A stretch of DNA of 64,000 nucleotides from positions 37,647,001 through 37,711,000 of the forward strand of contig JAZHRO010000003.1 in assembly GCA_037157565.1 (NCBI GenBank), written 5' to 3'. This stretch comes from Thalassia testudinum. Taxonomy: Eukaryota; Streptophyta; Magnoliopsida; Alismatales; Hydrocharitaceae. The position numbers and the translations under genes are program-made. Of this stretch, positions 19,641 to 32,322 are shown in pieces (positions within the stretch are counted from its first letter, which is position 1; the number at the start of each line of letters is the position of its first letter). The notes beneath the pieces are model-generated. The model worked only from the letters and a program-made list of their open reading frames with translations. It was not told where the DNA came from and did no database searches.

Positions 19641-22397
19641 TGATGGGAACACCATCATGAGTCCTAACTAGCTCATTTTGACCCAAAGAAGAGAACAAAA
19701 GCTCCTACATAACTAATTGGAGGTCCTAATTCAATGAATAACCATTCTGAGCGAAAAGTAAGAAACAAGGGATAAAACTACAATTTTACCATTGTAGTAC
19801 AACAAATGGGTTTTCTTAAGGGCTAAACATAGGTCAAATAGTCTTAACAAGATTAAAAGTAGGTTGGTTCAAATAAAAAAGGGTTCGTGTGAATTCTGGG
19901 AATTAAATGACTTCCTGTAACCCTAAAATAGATCCGCTTGATTAAACAAGATTCTGATCAAGATAAAATTCACTTAAACCTATGAAAATCATAGAAAAAT
20001 ATTATCTAGTGTTTAGAACATTCAATTTTCCATTGGAACCTATTTTGACCTAGAATGGGGTCTCAGACAAATATTTGCCCTAAATTGGGTTTCTACGTAA
20101 ATTTCCTAGTCAAATGTGGTCAAACCTAAAATCCAACTTCACCATTGGATTCCTTAGGTCCAAATTATGTTTGTACCAAAATTTGGACCTAAGAGGAATT
20201 CATCTTGACCCACTTTGCAAATAGGTCCAGCCCAATTACATTTCTACCCTAGATTTCAAAAACCCTTACAATTGACCCCCTATCTTTTTCTTCATTCTTT
20301 GCAATTAGGTCCCTTTGCCATTATAGCAGAGGGAATCTTACTCTGGCGAGATTGCAAGGCCGATTTCTCCCTAATCCCTTAGAGAATCCCCTTCAAAATT
20401 GAAAGGGAGATTCTTTGAGAAATCTCCTCCAATGTGAACCTAATTTGAGGCCCTACTTGGTACCTAATCTCTCATGCGAATGCATGAGAGATTTGAGTCT
20501 CTTTCGAGTTACCATGGTCGGTGAACAGACCTTGCTTGGAAGCTTGGCTTCCAAGCACAATTCCATCCTCAGAAACCCATTTAAGAGACCCCAAATCGCC
20601 CCGCATCTCCTAAGCTTGAAATTGACTGGGAAAACCCCTCAAATTCGTCTCTCCTCTTCTGCCCAGTTCACTCATCAAACTCCGATGACCTTCCTTGATT
20701 TCCCTCATCGACTAGCCACAATACTGGTGGCAGGTTCCTATCCCTCATGTTTGTCTGCGTCATGCAGTACCTGCTGAGGCCTCTGCATCCCCTTCGTCCT
20801 CACCGACCACCTTCTCTGAGCACCTTCATCTCCGATGTCGGTGATACGCACAGATGCCATCCCTGCCTCCCTCTTCGTCCCTTCATGCCCAGATAAGTTC
20901 CCTCACCCTTCTACTCCTTTTTCCCTTCTTTATTTCTCAGAAACACCCCTCAACGCCACTGATCACCATCACCTTCTCCACCTCCGGCCAACCCTCGGAC
21001 GAGGCGTCCCCGTTGCTATGCACCTCCACCCACCTCGCCAACCACCCTACGACCTCAGCAACACCCCATTGATCATCTCCTACTACTCCAACCACTCGAC
21101 CACTCACCCAAAGTGCTCCCAAACACACCCACTCGCACGGCTACAGTGTGCCCTAGGCACGCTCCCACAGGCGGTCTCACACCACGCCAATGACCGTAGC
21201 ACACTCGCCATGCCTCGATGAAGCCTCTTGAACATTCTGATGTGGCCATGAGGCCGTTTGCATGGTTTCAGGTATAGGGGCTCACCGCCATTGAAGCAAA
21301 GCTCGAAGCAAGCTTGTAGCTGCTCCAGGCTTCGCTCGCTCCAGGTTCATATCCTAGGTTGTGTGGGATACACTCGCACATAACTCCAGCCATCTAATTG
21401 GTGTCAAAGGCTGAAGGTGTAGCTACAATCGAATGAAGCATCTCTGCTGCAGACGCATGCAAGGATGGTGGGCAGATAGTCCCACCTCGGAACTGGATGA
21501 AGCGCCGCGCCCACATAAATTATTTTTCTGCCAGTGGCTTATTGTCTCCAACTCACGGGGTGAGGTCCCCTCTCACCTGGCCCGACGCCTCGTCCGGGAC
21601 CACCCCCCACGGACCTGGTGTTCCGACCCAACCCAGCACACCTCGCCCACCACCTCACGCCAGTGGGCCTAGTCCTAGGTGCGTACCCAACCCGATTACC
21701 CAAGAAAGTGGCTATGGGAGATCAAACCTAAGAGCGAAAGAAGAGAAGAGTGCTCACGCAGGTAGGGGTATGTTTTTCTCAGTAGGGGAAGGAGAAGACA
21801 AGGCCGAAGAGGAAGCTAAAGGTTGAAGCTAAGAAGAAGGAGGAAGCCGAAGTCAGAAGCTAAGGAGTTGAAGAGCTGAAGTAGAGAGAGGAAGGAAAAG
21901 GCTAAAGGCAGAAGAAGGAGCTGAAGAGAAGAAAGAGAAAGAAAGAGAAGGAAGGAACTGAAGGAAGAAGAAGCTGAAGGCAACCGAGATAGAGAAGAAG
22001 GCAGAGGAAGAGAGGCTAAGGCAAGGAATCAGAAGAAGAGAAAGAAAGAAGACGAAGATTGAAAGCAGCTGCTGGAGACAAAGAAAAGGAGAAGAAGAAT
22101 CAAGCACTGTAGCATCCATATTTTAAGGTGTCTGATTCACAATTCAGATGTCCAATTTTGTGTTTATTCACATACGTTGGTTCCTTTAGTGCCTTACATT
22201 TATTCTTATCTTTTTGCACTATAACATTGATTTTATTGCATATTATATTCTTTCAAATGATCAAGTTGTGATCTTGATTTCTAAACCCTAATTTGCTCTC
22301 TGTATTTGAACTCGGACTTTAAATTTGAGTAATAAATTTTATTTGTTTTGAACACTTTTTCGACTGTACTACAACGTGACTTTTCTAAACTCGATCA
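19641..22397 (+). repeat. C1 3' LTR, about 2.76 kb
   Basis: Starts TGATGG after the PPT and most likely ends CGATCA at 22397, which gives TGAT...ATCA ends. Pol sequence of C2 starts within about 10 bp. Its 19790-20220 segment matches 24340-24740 and its end matches 26590-26960, so C2 carries a second copy. The middle is C/T-rich with chance open frames (20415-21672), and 21820-22110 is a purine run. Confidence 0.8.
21820..22110 (+). repeat. Purine-rich (GAA/AGG) tract in LTR of C1
   Basis: About 290 bp in which the plus strand is nearly all A and G (GAAGAAGG, AGAAGGAG words). The C2 LTR has the same at about 26395-26600. Confidence 0.85.
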
Positions 22398-22403
22398 AGC
22401 ACT

Positions 22404-23900
22404 CTTAACAGGATCTCATCTCATCATTTATTTGGATCACACTACGGTTAGGCACTTGCTTATGAAGAAGGACATGAAACCTAGATTAATTTGATGGATC
22501 TTGCTGTTGCAAGAATTCAATCTCGAGATTCGCGACAAGGCAGGAAAGCAGAATGTGGTAGTTGACCATTTGTCTTGCCTTCCTTCTTTGATCAATTACC
22601 CATCCGGACCTATAATCGAGCATTTTCTGGATGAACATATCTTGGCCATTAGTGGACTTCCCTGGTTTGCTGATATCGTGAATTACTTGGTTATGGGGAA
22701 AGTCCTGGCTGATTGGGCGACCCCCTGGTGGGACAAGCTAATTTTTGATGACAAGTACTATGTATGGGAAGATCCGTATCTATTTCACATCAATAATGAC
22801 CAAGTAATCCTAAGATGCATTCTTGACGATGAGGTCAATGACATCATTTCTTTCTGCTATGACCAGGCCTATGGTGGCCATTACCTTGGGCATAAAACCA
22901 CAGCGAAGATCCTCTAGTGTGGGTTCTTTTGGCCCACAATGTTTAAAGACGCATAATCCTATTGTAGGGCATGTGCCCGTTGTTAGACCCTCAGCAACAT
23001 GGGCTCACGCGATATGATGCCTTTGAATCCAATTATCATGTGAGAGATCTTTGACATATGGGGAATTGATTTTATGGGACCCTTTCTTTGATCTAACGGC
23101 TTCGAGTACATCTTACTTGCTATTGACTATGCCTTAAATGGATCGAAGCCATACCCACAAGAATGAATGAACATAAAGTTGTTCTCAGGTTCATTCAGGA
23201 GGACATCTTTTCTAGATTTGGGGTTCTTAAGGCCATCATCAGCGATGGTGGATCTCATTTTGCGAATGTGCACTTCCAGTCCCTAAAGAAAAAGTATGGG
23301 TTGTCGCATCGTATCTTGGCACCTTACCACCCCTAGACCAATGGATTGGCTGAGCTATCCAATAGGGTGATCAAGAAAATCCTTCAGGTCACTGTTAGGC
23401 CTGATAGGAAAGACTGGTCCACTTGACTTCCAGAAGCCTTATGGGCCTATAGGACCGCCTATAAGACCCAGCTAGGAATGTCTCCATTCAGGCTCGTCCA
23501 TGGGAAGGCATGTCACCTCTCTTTGGAGATGGAGCATAAGCCTACTAGGTAGTACAGAAGTTCAATCAAGATCTCATGAAGGCTGGAAACCATCGCCGAT
23601 TGCAAATGAGTGAGATCGAGGAGTTACGCAATGATGCGTATGAGAATTCGTGTATCTACAAAGAGTGGGTCAAAGCCTTCCATGATAGGCACATATTGCA
23701 AAAATCATTCTATTCTGGTCAGAAAGTGCTCCTCTTTGATGCCAAGCTCAAGCTCCTCCCAGGAAAGCTAAGATCAAAATGGATCAGACCCTTTCTCATC
23801 CGATGAATCTTTGTACATGGAGCTGTCAAAATTAGTGAACTCAACCTTGACTCAAAACCATTTGTTTTGAATGGTTAGAGATTGAAATCGTTCCTCGAAC
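22404..23900 (+). pseudogene. C2 RNase H (end) and integrase, broken
   Basis: Begins in RNase H (GSHLIIYLDHTTVRHLL, then KDMKPRLI, and DKAGKQNVVVDHLS, the last conserved acidic site). An open frame at 22501-22917 continues into the integrase zinc region (YGGHYLGHKTTAKI). Core motifs follow with stops and shifts: IDFMGPF, ISDGGSHF and NGLAELSN, so the D, D and E positions are all kept here, unlike C1. The end (23576-23806) has [24 protein letters not shown] and [11 protein letters not shown]. Several in-frame stops make it inactive. Confidence 0.85.
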
Positions 23901-23988
23901 TTATCGATTCAAATCTGGCTAAAGCATCTTATGATCACCATTCTCCCTGAGCATTGCATCCAGCTGATGGCGTTAAACTTAGCACTTA

Positions 23989-24004
23989 ACGGGTGGCAAC
24001 CCAT
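23989..24004 (+). other. Post-pol hairpin, C2 copy
   Basis: ACGGG-TGGCAA-CCCAT after the pol end, in the context GATGGCGTTAAACTTAGCAC. One stem pair is G-T, intermediate between the C1 and A forms. Confidence 0.6.
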
Positions 24005-24108
24005 CATTTTGAAAAGCCTGAGACCCTTTGTTCGAGTGTAAATCGCGTTTTAAGATATTTTTGTTGTAGTATAGTGTGAAAATACGTCAAAGAAAATAAA
24101 ATGTAAGG

Positions 24109-26960
24109 AGATGGTGAGTCCTGGTTGAACTTAGAGAGGCAGTAAAATGACTTGATTTTAACACTGATCTAGAACTAACTAGAACTAAGTACTAATCACG
24201 ATAGATATAAAGCAACTCAACTTTAAATCAGGCAATTGTTTCATCAGTTGAATGCTTGATAGGAATTTCAAAGAGAACTTAACTGGGGAAAAATTATAGT
24301 TTTAAGAGTATATCTCAAATGCAGTTAAATCACGGGTTTTCTTAGGGGTTAATTAAGGGTCAAATGTTCTTAAGAGTCAAACAAGTTGGTTAGTACAGAC
24401 AGAAAAGGGTTTTCGTGTGTTTTGAGAATTAAATGACATCTGAAACCCTAAAAGTAGACCTGCTTAATTAACTGAGGTTTTGGTTAGGATAAAATTCACC
24501 TAAACCCTCTAAAATTCATATAAAAATATTCTCTAGGATTTGTTACATTCAATTCGACCATCAGAACTCGTCTTGACCCAAAATAGAGCTATAGACAGAC
24601 TTTTGCCCTAATTTGGATTTTTCCATAAATTACCTAGTAAAATAAAGTCAAAATCAAAATTTGACTTCACCATTGGATTCCTTAGGTCCAAATTAGGTTT
24701 GTACCAAAATTTGGGCCCAATCTGAGATCATCTTGACCTAGTTTGTAATTTGGTCCTATCTATTCTTTTATCTAACACACATGCCCCTAACTTTTTAATT
24801 TTTTACAAATAGCCCCTCAACTTTGTCATATTCTTCACAAATAGGTCCCTGCTACCATGAAATCCTATTCCTACAACTCCGACGACCTTAATTTGGCAAG
24901 ATCTCCATGATTTCTTGACGAATCCCTCTCAAAATTTAAAGGGAAACTCATCAAGTAATTGCCTTCCAAAGGAGCCCATCCAGGGATCCTAAATCTCTCT
25001 AGAATCCTCGTGCGAATGATTTGATTGAATAGTTATCCTATGCTAGTGAGGAGCTCAAAGTTTCCAAGCTTGTTTCCAAGCTTATAACTCCATCTAGAGC
25101 CCTATAATAGGACCTCCATGGCATTACGCATTTTCTCAACTAGGTTTTGGCCCAAAAACCCTCTTCAAACTCCTTCCCCAACCATCTTCGCCCTAGCTCC
25201 AGCGAGCCTCCTCCTCTGTTTTCCTATGGCCTCCCAACGGCCAAATTGGGAGTGTCTCCTTCCTCCTCGACTTCCTCCACCTCTCGACGATCACATCAAA
25301 GGTGCCCTAGTCCCTTCTTCCTCGTCGTCTCCCTTGTCAGAGAATCCTTCGTCCATGACGCTGGCCAACCACAGCCGATGCCACCCTACCTCCTTCATCT
25401 GCAATTCTAGGTCCTAAAGCTCCCTTCATCTCTCTCCTTTCTTTTCCTCCCCTTAACTTCTTAATTTGACCCATGACCACCCGTCTCCCTTACTGTCTTC
25501 TGCACGACTGGCCGAGCTCTGGCGATCCTGCGCCACCACCACAGACCACCAAACACGTCCGCACCACCTCCAAAAGCTCCGCCATCACATGGAGGGCAAA
25601 AGCCTTCTACGAATTCACCCTATTCACCACTCCATGACTCCCCTGAGCTCCACCCTCACCACACCTCCATTCCGAGGTCGTAAGACCTTCTCATGCACTC
25701 ACTTGCATCACCACACACACCATCACGTTCGCCATCCCACAGCGATCCTACTGAGTGTAATTGATGTAGTCAAAAGGCCTTGTTCATGTTTTCAGGTATT
25801 CAAGTCCCTAGTACCATTAATGACGAGCTTAAGCGATGCTTGAAGCTATCATCGGCACCTATAGCACCAGGCGCCACCTCTAGGTGATGCGGAACAATAC
25901 CAGGCATGCACCCAGGTCTCCAATTGGGGGAGATATCCTCAGCAACCACTGCAATTCGATGAAGTTCCACCTGTAGATGCTCGTGTGAGGAAGGTGGGAC
26001 ATTTAGTCCCACCGCGGAAGTGCACGAAGCAGCGTAGTGAAATAAATTAATTTTCTACCTTAGGCTTATCGACTCCTAACACACAAGGGTGAGGTCCTCC
26101 GCACCCTTCACCTGCCTCGCCCGTGACACTGCTCATGCGGGTCTGGCACTCACTCGATTACCTGCCTAAGCCTACACTCACACCTCGGCTGCCATTCACG
26201 GCCGGCAGCCCTGGTCTCCGGTGTGCGTATATCCGTTGACCCGATAAACTGGACATTGGCCTTGGGAAGGCGGGAAAGAACGAGGAGGACCTAGAGAGAG
26301 GAAAGGAGAGAGAGAGAAGGGTAGGGGTTTTTGCTTTGTTGTACATTGGCTAACACTTGGCCAATTTCATAAGGTGCTCCCCTATTTACAAAGGTCAGAG
26401 AAGAGGAAGAGAAGCCATATAAGACCCAAAGGCAAGGCAGAGAAGCCAAGGAAGAAAGAAAGAAGAAGAGAAGACTTGAAGAAGAAGAAATTAGAAAAGA
26501 CAGAAGAGGAGGACCGTAGAAAGAGAAGTGCAGAGCAATAGAAGATAAGAAAAAGAGAAGTCAAGGTAGAAGAGGCACAGGAGGAGAAGAAGAAGAATAA
26601 GATGTCTGATTGCAAAATCAGATGTTTGATTTTTCTCCTTCATATTGATTGATTTGAGTAGTTGTTATATGTATTAGACTTATAATTGGTGATCTAAATC
26701 ACCATTATATTTTCTATAATTCTTTTTACTCCTCATACACTCATGTGCTACATTGCATATTAGATTTTTGAGTAATTAATTTTGCTCATTTACATCATAT
26801 ATTGAGATTAGTGTGTGAATTCCTATTTGCTCTTAGCGAATGACCTCAGACTTTCATCTGAGTTATAAATTTTATCTGTTTTTCACATTGATTCGGCCTA
26901 TACTACAAATTTATGATTTTAAAACCCATTTCAGAGCGACAAATATAGGGCTTAAACACT
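24109..26960 (+). repeat. C2 LTR, about 2.85 kb (borders approximate)
   Basis: Similarity to the C1 LTR is clear from about 24340 and plausible from 24109; the right end is set by the start of the D LTR at 26961. There is no PPT before it, so the 3' noncoding region (present in C1) has been deleted here. The stretch 24005-24108 is leftover noncoding DNA. Proline-rich frames at 25118-25843 are chance frames. Confidence 0.65.
26395..26600 (+). repeat. Purine-rich tract in LTR of C2
   Basis: AGAAGAGGAAG-type run, the counterpart of 21820-22110. Confidence 0.8.
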
Positions 26961-28275
26961 TGATAAGTCCAATGTATTGGACATTTTATTAGCCTAAGTA
27001 TATTTTACATATATTTCCTTAGAGTGTAATTATGAAGAATTAGGTGTTAATTTATCTTATTAGAGAGAGATAATTTATTGCATATTTCTATATGCAGGTA
27101 TAGCCCCTAAATATTCATGCTTCACCACTACTCCCTATCGTCAACCGAGAGTCTTGCAACAATTTCCCCTCCTCCCCCTGAGGTTTGTGATTGCCGCATC
27201 AATATCTTCAGGTCGTTGGAGAAGACTTTGGAACAAAATAGAGTGAGGGAGTCGGTGAGGATTTCTATAAAAGAGGCCCGTGCGCAAGGGGGGGTCATCA
27301 TATTCTCCCTTGGATTGCCTGGACGAAGGAGGGCTTGCACTGTGAATCCCAAGAGTGCACCGTGGCCTAGATAACACCCAACGTCGCCCTTGCCATCATT
27401 GCACACACGGTGACAGTGTGTGTGTCATCAACCCAACACCACCATCGTTCTTCCCCCCTTCCCCTCCCCTTCATCACCATCCTAGCCGCAGAAGCAACCA
27501 CCTCGCCAACAAAACTCATAGCCCACTGCCTCATCTCCTCTTCTCCTTTGTTTTTCTTCTTCTTCACCAAACTCTTTCCCCTGTCACACTAAAAGAACCC
27601 AAACATCCACCGCATGCACCAACTCCCACGCCGTCTCCTTCGGTCTCCAACCTCAACGGTGCTCCATCTTAGATCACCGTGATCCCACGAGTGCCCTCGC
27701 CCCCCATCGGTGACCCCCTTCCACGCATCGACCAGCCAGTGCCCCCACACAGCTGCCCAAGACCGCTGACGTCCTCCTCCGCCTCCGACCACCTCGCACC
27801 GAGCTAGCACCACCAACGCATAGCCCATGCTATGGAGATCCTCCATGTGAGACCACAACAACAGCAATGCCCTCCTCCTCGTGCATGATCACCCGCAACA
27901 AATGCTCTGTTCTTGGTTGCATTTCTATTTACATTTATGTGCCATTGCCAAGAAATTCTTTTGAAGGGATTTTTATAGTTAATATATATTGAATGAATTT
28001 GCAACCAGCCCCTTGAGTTGCTATATTATCTGATTTCATTTCTCAACAATCTATTGGCCTCGCATACATTGCATGATATACTATAATTGTGGGCAAATAT
28101 CTGACTATCATGTTTTGAAAAATTGGATAGATAAATTGGCTTGTTCCTCCTCGTGGAAACGACCTAATGCATTGTGGTTAGATTTAATGAATATTTTATA
28201 TGAGATTTCACTACATAAAATACAACAATGACACATTTTTATTATCAACTTGTTAAGCAAAAATCTTATTGTCCA
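26961..28275 (+). repeat. D 5' LTR, about 1.3 kb
   Basis: The inner end is fixed by the PBS at 28277. The start is set at TGATAAGTCC (26961) because the other families here begin TGAT; TGGACA at 26978, which pairs with TGTCCA at the inner end, is the alternative. Small frames (27117-27867) are not supported as genes. Confidence 0.65.
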
Positions 28276-28276
28276 A

Positions 28277-28296
28277 TGGCGCTGTTGCTGGGAGGC
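28277..28296 (+). promoter_or_regulatory. D primer-binding site (tRNA-Asp)
   Basis: TGGCGCTGTTGCTGGGAGGC, one base after the LTR; a tRNA-Asp complement with point changes and one missing G. Confidence 0.8.
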
Positions 28297-29519
28297 AACA
28301 GGCCTAATAATTTCGGAAGTATTTTTTTTGTCTGCATTGAGTTATAATTGAGATTATACATCCATTGATCTATTATTTTTCTGTGTGAGGTACATTCTTG
28401 AGGAGTAGGAGCCTGTGGGCCTTGATCCTACACACGTGAAGATGCACGGAGGAACATCTAAGAGCATTATGCCTCTTAAATTTTTGATTTAACATTTTAG
28501 AGTAGGCTCTTTAGGATTTAGTCTAATCATCTATTTTCGTGCCCTTTTAATCTGGGGCTTGTTTTCGAGGGAGTGTCCCCAATTCTTTAGATTCTAGGAT
28601 TATTTTATCTGTGGTAGTTAGTTTCTTTTGATTATGCATTTATAAAAAAAAAATTCGAGCTGCTTGATAGAAGTTGTATATCCATAGGTTGATAAACTAG
28701 GTGTGCTTGAGCAGCATCTAGATTTTTCTTATTGCAATGTGTGGATTTTTGCAGTGTAGAGTGCTAGAGCAAGGTACGCATTTTCTATCTTTTTGCATCA
28801 GTTATCTGCACACGCAGTGCATTTGGACATAATTAAAGAAGACTACTTAAACGGACTTGAAAAGATTAATCAAGTGGTCACGTTACTTCTTGAAAGAAAG
28901 GTAAAGTATACAGGAAGTGATTGAATAACTTGATTGCGATTTTCAAAAGAAAAATTATTTTTTCGTGGTGTGATGATGTACACTTTTTGCACTGAGCACA
29001 CACTATAGGCACCGCACTAGGACTTGGACCATTAAGGCTATGGGCATCGATTTCTTTATTGGTGCAAACCCTCCTATCTCACTTTGTGAGGGTGGCATTA
29101 ACTTTTTCCCAAGTGATTTGATACTCTAAGGAGGGGGACACCCCTTAAAGGAATTCAAGGGTAGTTAAGAGGCACCACTAACTCATTGCCTCAAAGGAAG
29201 GGTTCGCCCTACTTGCATCCCTTGATTCTGCCCATGGAGTACCTTTTTACTTGAGCATTTGAGAATATCATTGCAACAAGGTGTATGTATGTCTCTAGGG
29301 CACTTGAAGGTCAATTTAGGGTGCATAATTGATTGACAACTTGATTGATCACCTAAAAGGACTAAAAGTAACCTCAACCTCCTTAATAGACATTGACCAG
29401 GAATCTTAAGTGCCTCATTTCTCGTATACCACTTATTTGGGAACGGAAAAACACTATCTTGACTCTATTTTGCCAAGCTAGAAAGTTGGAAGAGTACTTA
29501 AAGTACTTTAAATCAACAA
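28297..29519 (+). other. D 5' leader, about 1.2 kb
   Basis: Noncoding. The block 29165-29225 (GGCACCAC, CAAAGGAAGGGTTCGCCCT, ACTTGCATCC) is shared with E and F. No gene is seen. Confidence 0.6.
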
Positions 29520-30520
29520 ATGACCTGTTACCTGGTGTTTGCTTGGTGTATGCTTGGTAGGCACTCTATTAGAGGGAGTCTTGTTTCCAACTTGGAACTT
29601 GAGAGAATTATTAGAAAAGCCAACCAAGAAAGAAGAAAAATGGCAGAAGAAAGACCTAAAGAAGAGATTAGGGTTGGTGAAAACCAAAGAACCTTGAGAG
29701 ATTATTTCCTCCCTAAAACTCACTAAACCCTACCTATTTGGAGACCTGGAGTGGATAATCCTTATGAAATCAAGAGCAATGCCATATCTTTGCTCCTCGC
29801 TTTCTATGGTACTGCTAGGGAGGATCCCTATAGGCATCTTGAGGAATTCACCAAGGTCTGTTCCATGGTGGAGCTCTAGGGCTTTACTGATGAAACCTTG
29901 ATGAGAACTCTATTTCCTTTCTCCCTAAAGGATAAGGCCAAGCACTAGCATTGTACCCTCGATGCAAGGGTAAATGATTGGGCTACCCTTAAGGGAGAAT
30001 TCTTCAAAAAGTACTTTCCTATGAGTAAGACCAATCATTACAGATGAGAGATTATGGGTTTTACTCAACAAGAAGGGGAGTAATTTCACGAAACATGGGA
30101 GTGCTTCAATGACCTCCTTAGGTTATGTCCCCACCATCAAGTGCCAAGATGGCAATTGATAGAGAGGCTCTAGAATGGATTATCTGAATGGCATAGGCAA
30201 ACCATCGATGAAGCTTGTGCAAGAACCTTCATGACCAAAACTGAGGATGAAGCCTGGGCATTATTTGAAACATTAAGTGTTAATTCCATACATATGTCCT
30301 CTACCTATCAAGAAAGAAAACCATCGATCATGCAGAGGAAGATAGAGGCCCATGAAGTCAGGGCTACTCAGGATTTGGCTTATTAGATTCAATTGTTGAA
30401 CAAAAATTTTGATAGGCTTTCAGCAAACCATGGCATAAACCCGCAAGCAGCCTTTATCCTTCAGGCTTCAAGTGAATGTTTCATTTGCTAAAGCACTATG
30501 CATGCCACTACAGAGTGCTG
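29520..30520 (+). pseudogene. D gag, broken
   Basis: An open start of 68 codons (29520-29726) covers GRHSIRGSLVSNLELERI and the TLRDYFLP motif, both shared with E. The capsid-like part follows with many stops (NPYEIKSNAISLLLAFYGT, then LFPFSLKDKAKH, WATLKGEFFKKYFP, TIDEACARTFMTK). A zinc knuckle remnant C-F-I-C-stop-STMH-ATTE-C stands near 30477-30520. Similarity to E ends there. Confidence 0.82.
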
Positions 30521-30523
30521 TTA

Positions 30524-30602
30524 GATCATGAGTAGGGTTATTTAATTAGGTAAAATTAGTATCAAATTATGTATAGTGGAAGTGGTTAACCTACAAGTGA
30601 AT
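30524..30602 (+). other. Short unclassified stretch between D and F
   Basis: About 80 AT-rich bases starting TGTTAGATCATGAG, possibly the tip of another LTR (TGTTAGA is common at Ty1/copia LTR starts). Too short to classify. Confidence 0.3.
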
Positions 30603-32320
30603 TGATTAGCCCATATTTGTGGGCTATTTAAGTATTTAAGTGCCTCAACATTAAGTTAATTTTAACATTTAGATAGCATACATTAGGATGTAATTAAATT
30701 AATTTATATTTTTAGCTTAAGTGCATAATTCATGTGTGGCATCCATATTTAAATGCATTTAGAATTAACTTAGAATTGCATTCATTTAATTAGTTAACCA
30801 ATTAGGTGCATTGCATGCATTATTTTAAGTTAACATAAAAGTTAAGGGTTTGTGTATAAATAACCATAATATTTTATTATTATTTTATTCTTCTTCTATG
30901 AGTAACGACTGCATTTCTTCCTCCAGCTGCCGCATTGAAGATCCTAGTCAAGGAGGAGCACCAGAAGTGGATCCGATCTCCTCGACTGGGATAAGGAAAA
31001 GATGAAGGCTGCCATGCTCTTGGAGATGCCGCCCGTCCCATCACCGTGCATCCACCCATTTCTGTGGTCTCCATGGTCGAGCCTCGCCACACTGTTGGCC
31101 GGCGGAGTGATAGGCTACTGCGCCAAGCCGGCGAGCTCGGCCACTTACCGTGAGCATGTGCCTCATCAGCCACATAAAGCCTCAACAAACCCACCACCAC
31201 CATCACTGCTGACCACCATCATGCCATAGCGGCCAACAACAGCCAGCCTCTCCTCTAGACCACGCCACATCCCCATACGCAGCAGCAGCCACGCTCCTCT
31301 GGTTGCATACTATGCTTCACCGCACGTGCAGGCAGTGCCTAGCCACTGTCTTTGAACACCTCTCAACCAGATCCAGCAGCAGCCTCCGCGTCCTCCTCAC
31401 AGCAGCCATGCTTCCACCAGCTAGTGGCCCTCACCTCCAGCCACGCGTGCTACTCCAACTACATGCACCTGCACCTCCGTCTGCGCACCCTACAGCAGCT
31501 TAGCCCGTATGCCCTCCAGCCGCACGCGCAGAGCGCGCTGCACCTCCCCCCGTAGTCCCTGCAGCGCGCTGCTGAAGCTCATAGCTGCAGCAGCTGCACG
31601 TTCTCCAAGCACTCTTGCCCTCGCCTGCGTGCGTAGAGCACCTCCAGCCCAGTAGCCCTCGCCTCCAACCGCACGCACAAAGCGCGCTACACCTTTGCCA
31701 CCTCCACTCGCATGTGGCATGCGTTCTCCAGTGCTCCTCCTCGCCTCCAATCATGCGTTGAACTGCTACACCAGTAGTAGCAACAACCACCGCCGTCCAC
31801 TCCTTGCCACCCTATTGTCAGCTCCGACCACCATTTTCCACGTGACCACCACCATTGGAAGCGGCATGGCTCCTTCTCCCTCCAGCGAGCTCCTCCCCTC
31901 CGGCCATCACCCCTCGTGTGCGCTCACGGCAAGGAAACATTTTCCCCTATTTTTCCTCGTATTTGTTTTTACATTGCATTGCCATTGTGGATCCAATAAA
32001 TTTTAGGTTGCTGTTATTATAATGGTAGTCATTTTATAAAGAAGGCCCTCCTCTTTTGCATTATTATTATTTCAGCAAATCATGTCATAGATTAACCTAA
32101 TCTAAAGGGGGTTTTAAGTTGATTTTTTTGGGGGAAATAAATAGTGAACATTTTCCTATAACCTGTGCGAGTTTAAATAGGCCATTGCCTCCCTATGGAT
32201 ATGACCCGCTCTCTCAAGTGGTTTATTTTAATTATTTTGTTAAGCATTTTTCCACCACTTTGATACTAAAATGACAAATCATCTTAATCATATTATTCAA
32301 AAGAGAAAATCGTCTTACCA
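30603..32320 (+). repeat. F 5' LTR, 1718 bp
   Basis: TGATTAGCCC to CTTACCA, two bases before the PBS. TATAAATA at 30855. A GC-rich middle (30950-31930) is built of CAGCAGCC/CTCCAGCC-like words and gives chance frames on both strands. Confidence 0.88.
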
Positions 32321-32322
32321 AA

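Larger units (their letters stand above)
6377..22397 (+). mobile_element. Element C1: Ty3/gypsy remnant, interrupted by A1
   Basis: Parts seen: integrase pseudogene 6377-7380, post-ORF hairpin, 3' noncoding region split by A1 (7491-8257 and 18807-19640), PPT 19628-19640, and 3' LTR 19641-22397. The 5' half lies beyond E or is lost. Removing A1 with one copy of its ACAGT duplication rejoins the 3' noncoding region cleanly, which supports the reconstruction. Confidence 0.75.
22404..26960 (+). mobile_element. Element C2: RNase H-integrase fragment plus LTR
   Basis: Same family as C1: integrase, hairpin and LTR align. gag, PR and RT are missing and there is no PBS between the C1 LTR and this pol fragment. 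Either C1 inserted into C2, or unequal recombination joined an LTR to pol. Confidence 0.7.
26961..30523 (+). mobile_element. Element D: 5' part of a Ty3/gypsy element (relative of E)
   Basis: 5' LTR, PBS, leader and most of gag are present; it stops abruptly at about 30523 inside the nucleocapsid region. Gag and leader match E much better than A. Confidence 0.75.

Noticed and set aside
20415..21826. Ser/Pro-rich open frames in the C1 LTR
   Set aside because: Inside an LTR, low complexity, not kept as protein in the C2 LTR.
25118..25843. Pro/Ser/His-rich frames in the C2 LTR
   Set aside because: Same reason: C-rich LTR middle, no shared protein with C1.
30880..32006. Frames on both strands in the F 5' LTR, repeated at 37097-38205
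   Set aside because: They follow from duplicated LTR DNA rich in CAG/CTC words. Frames differ between the two LTRs.
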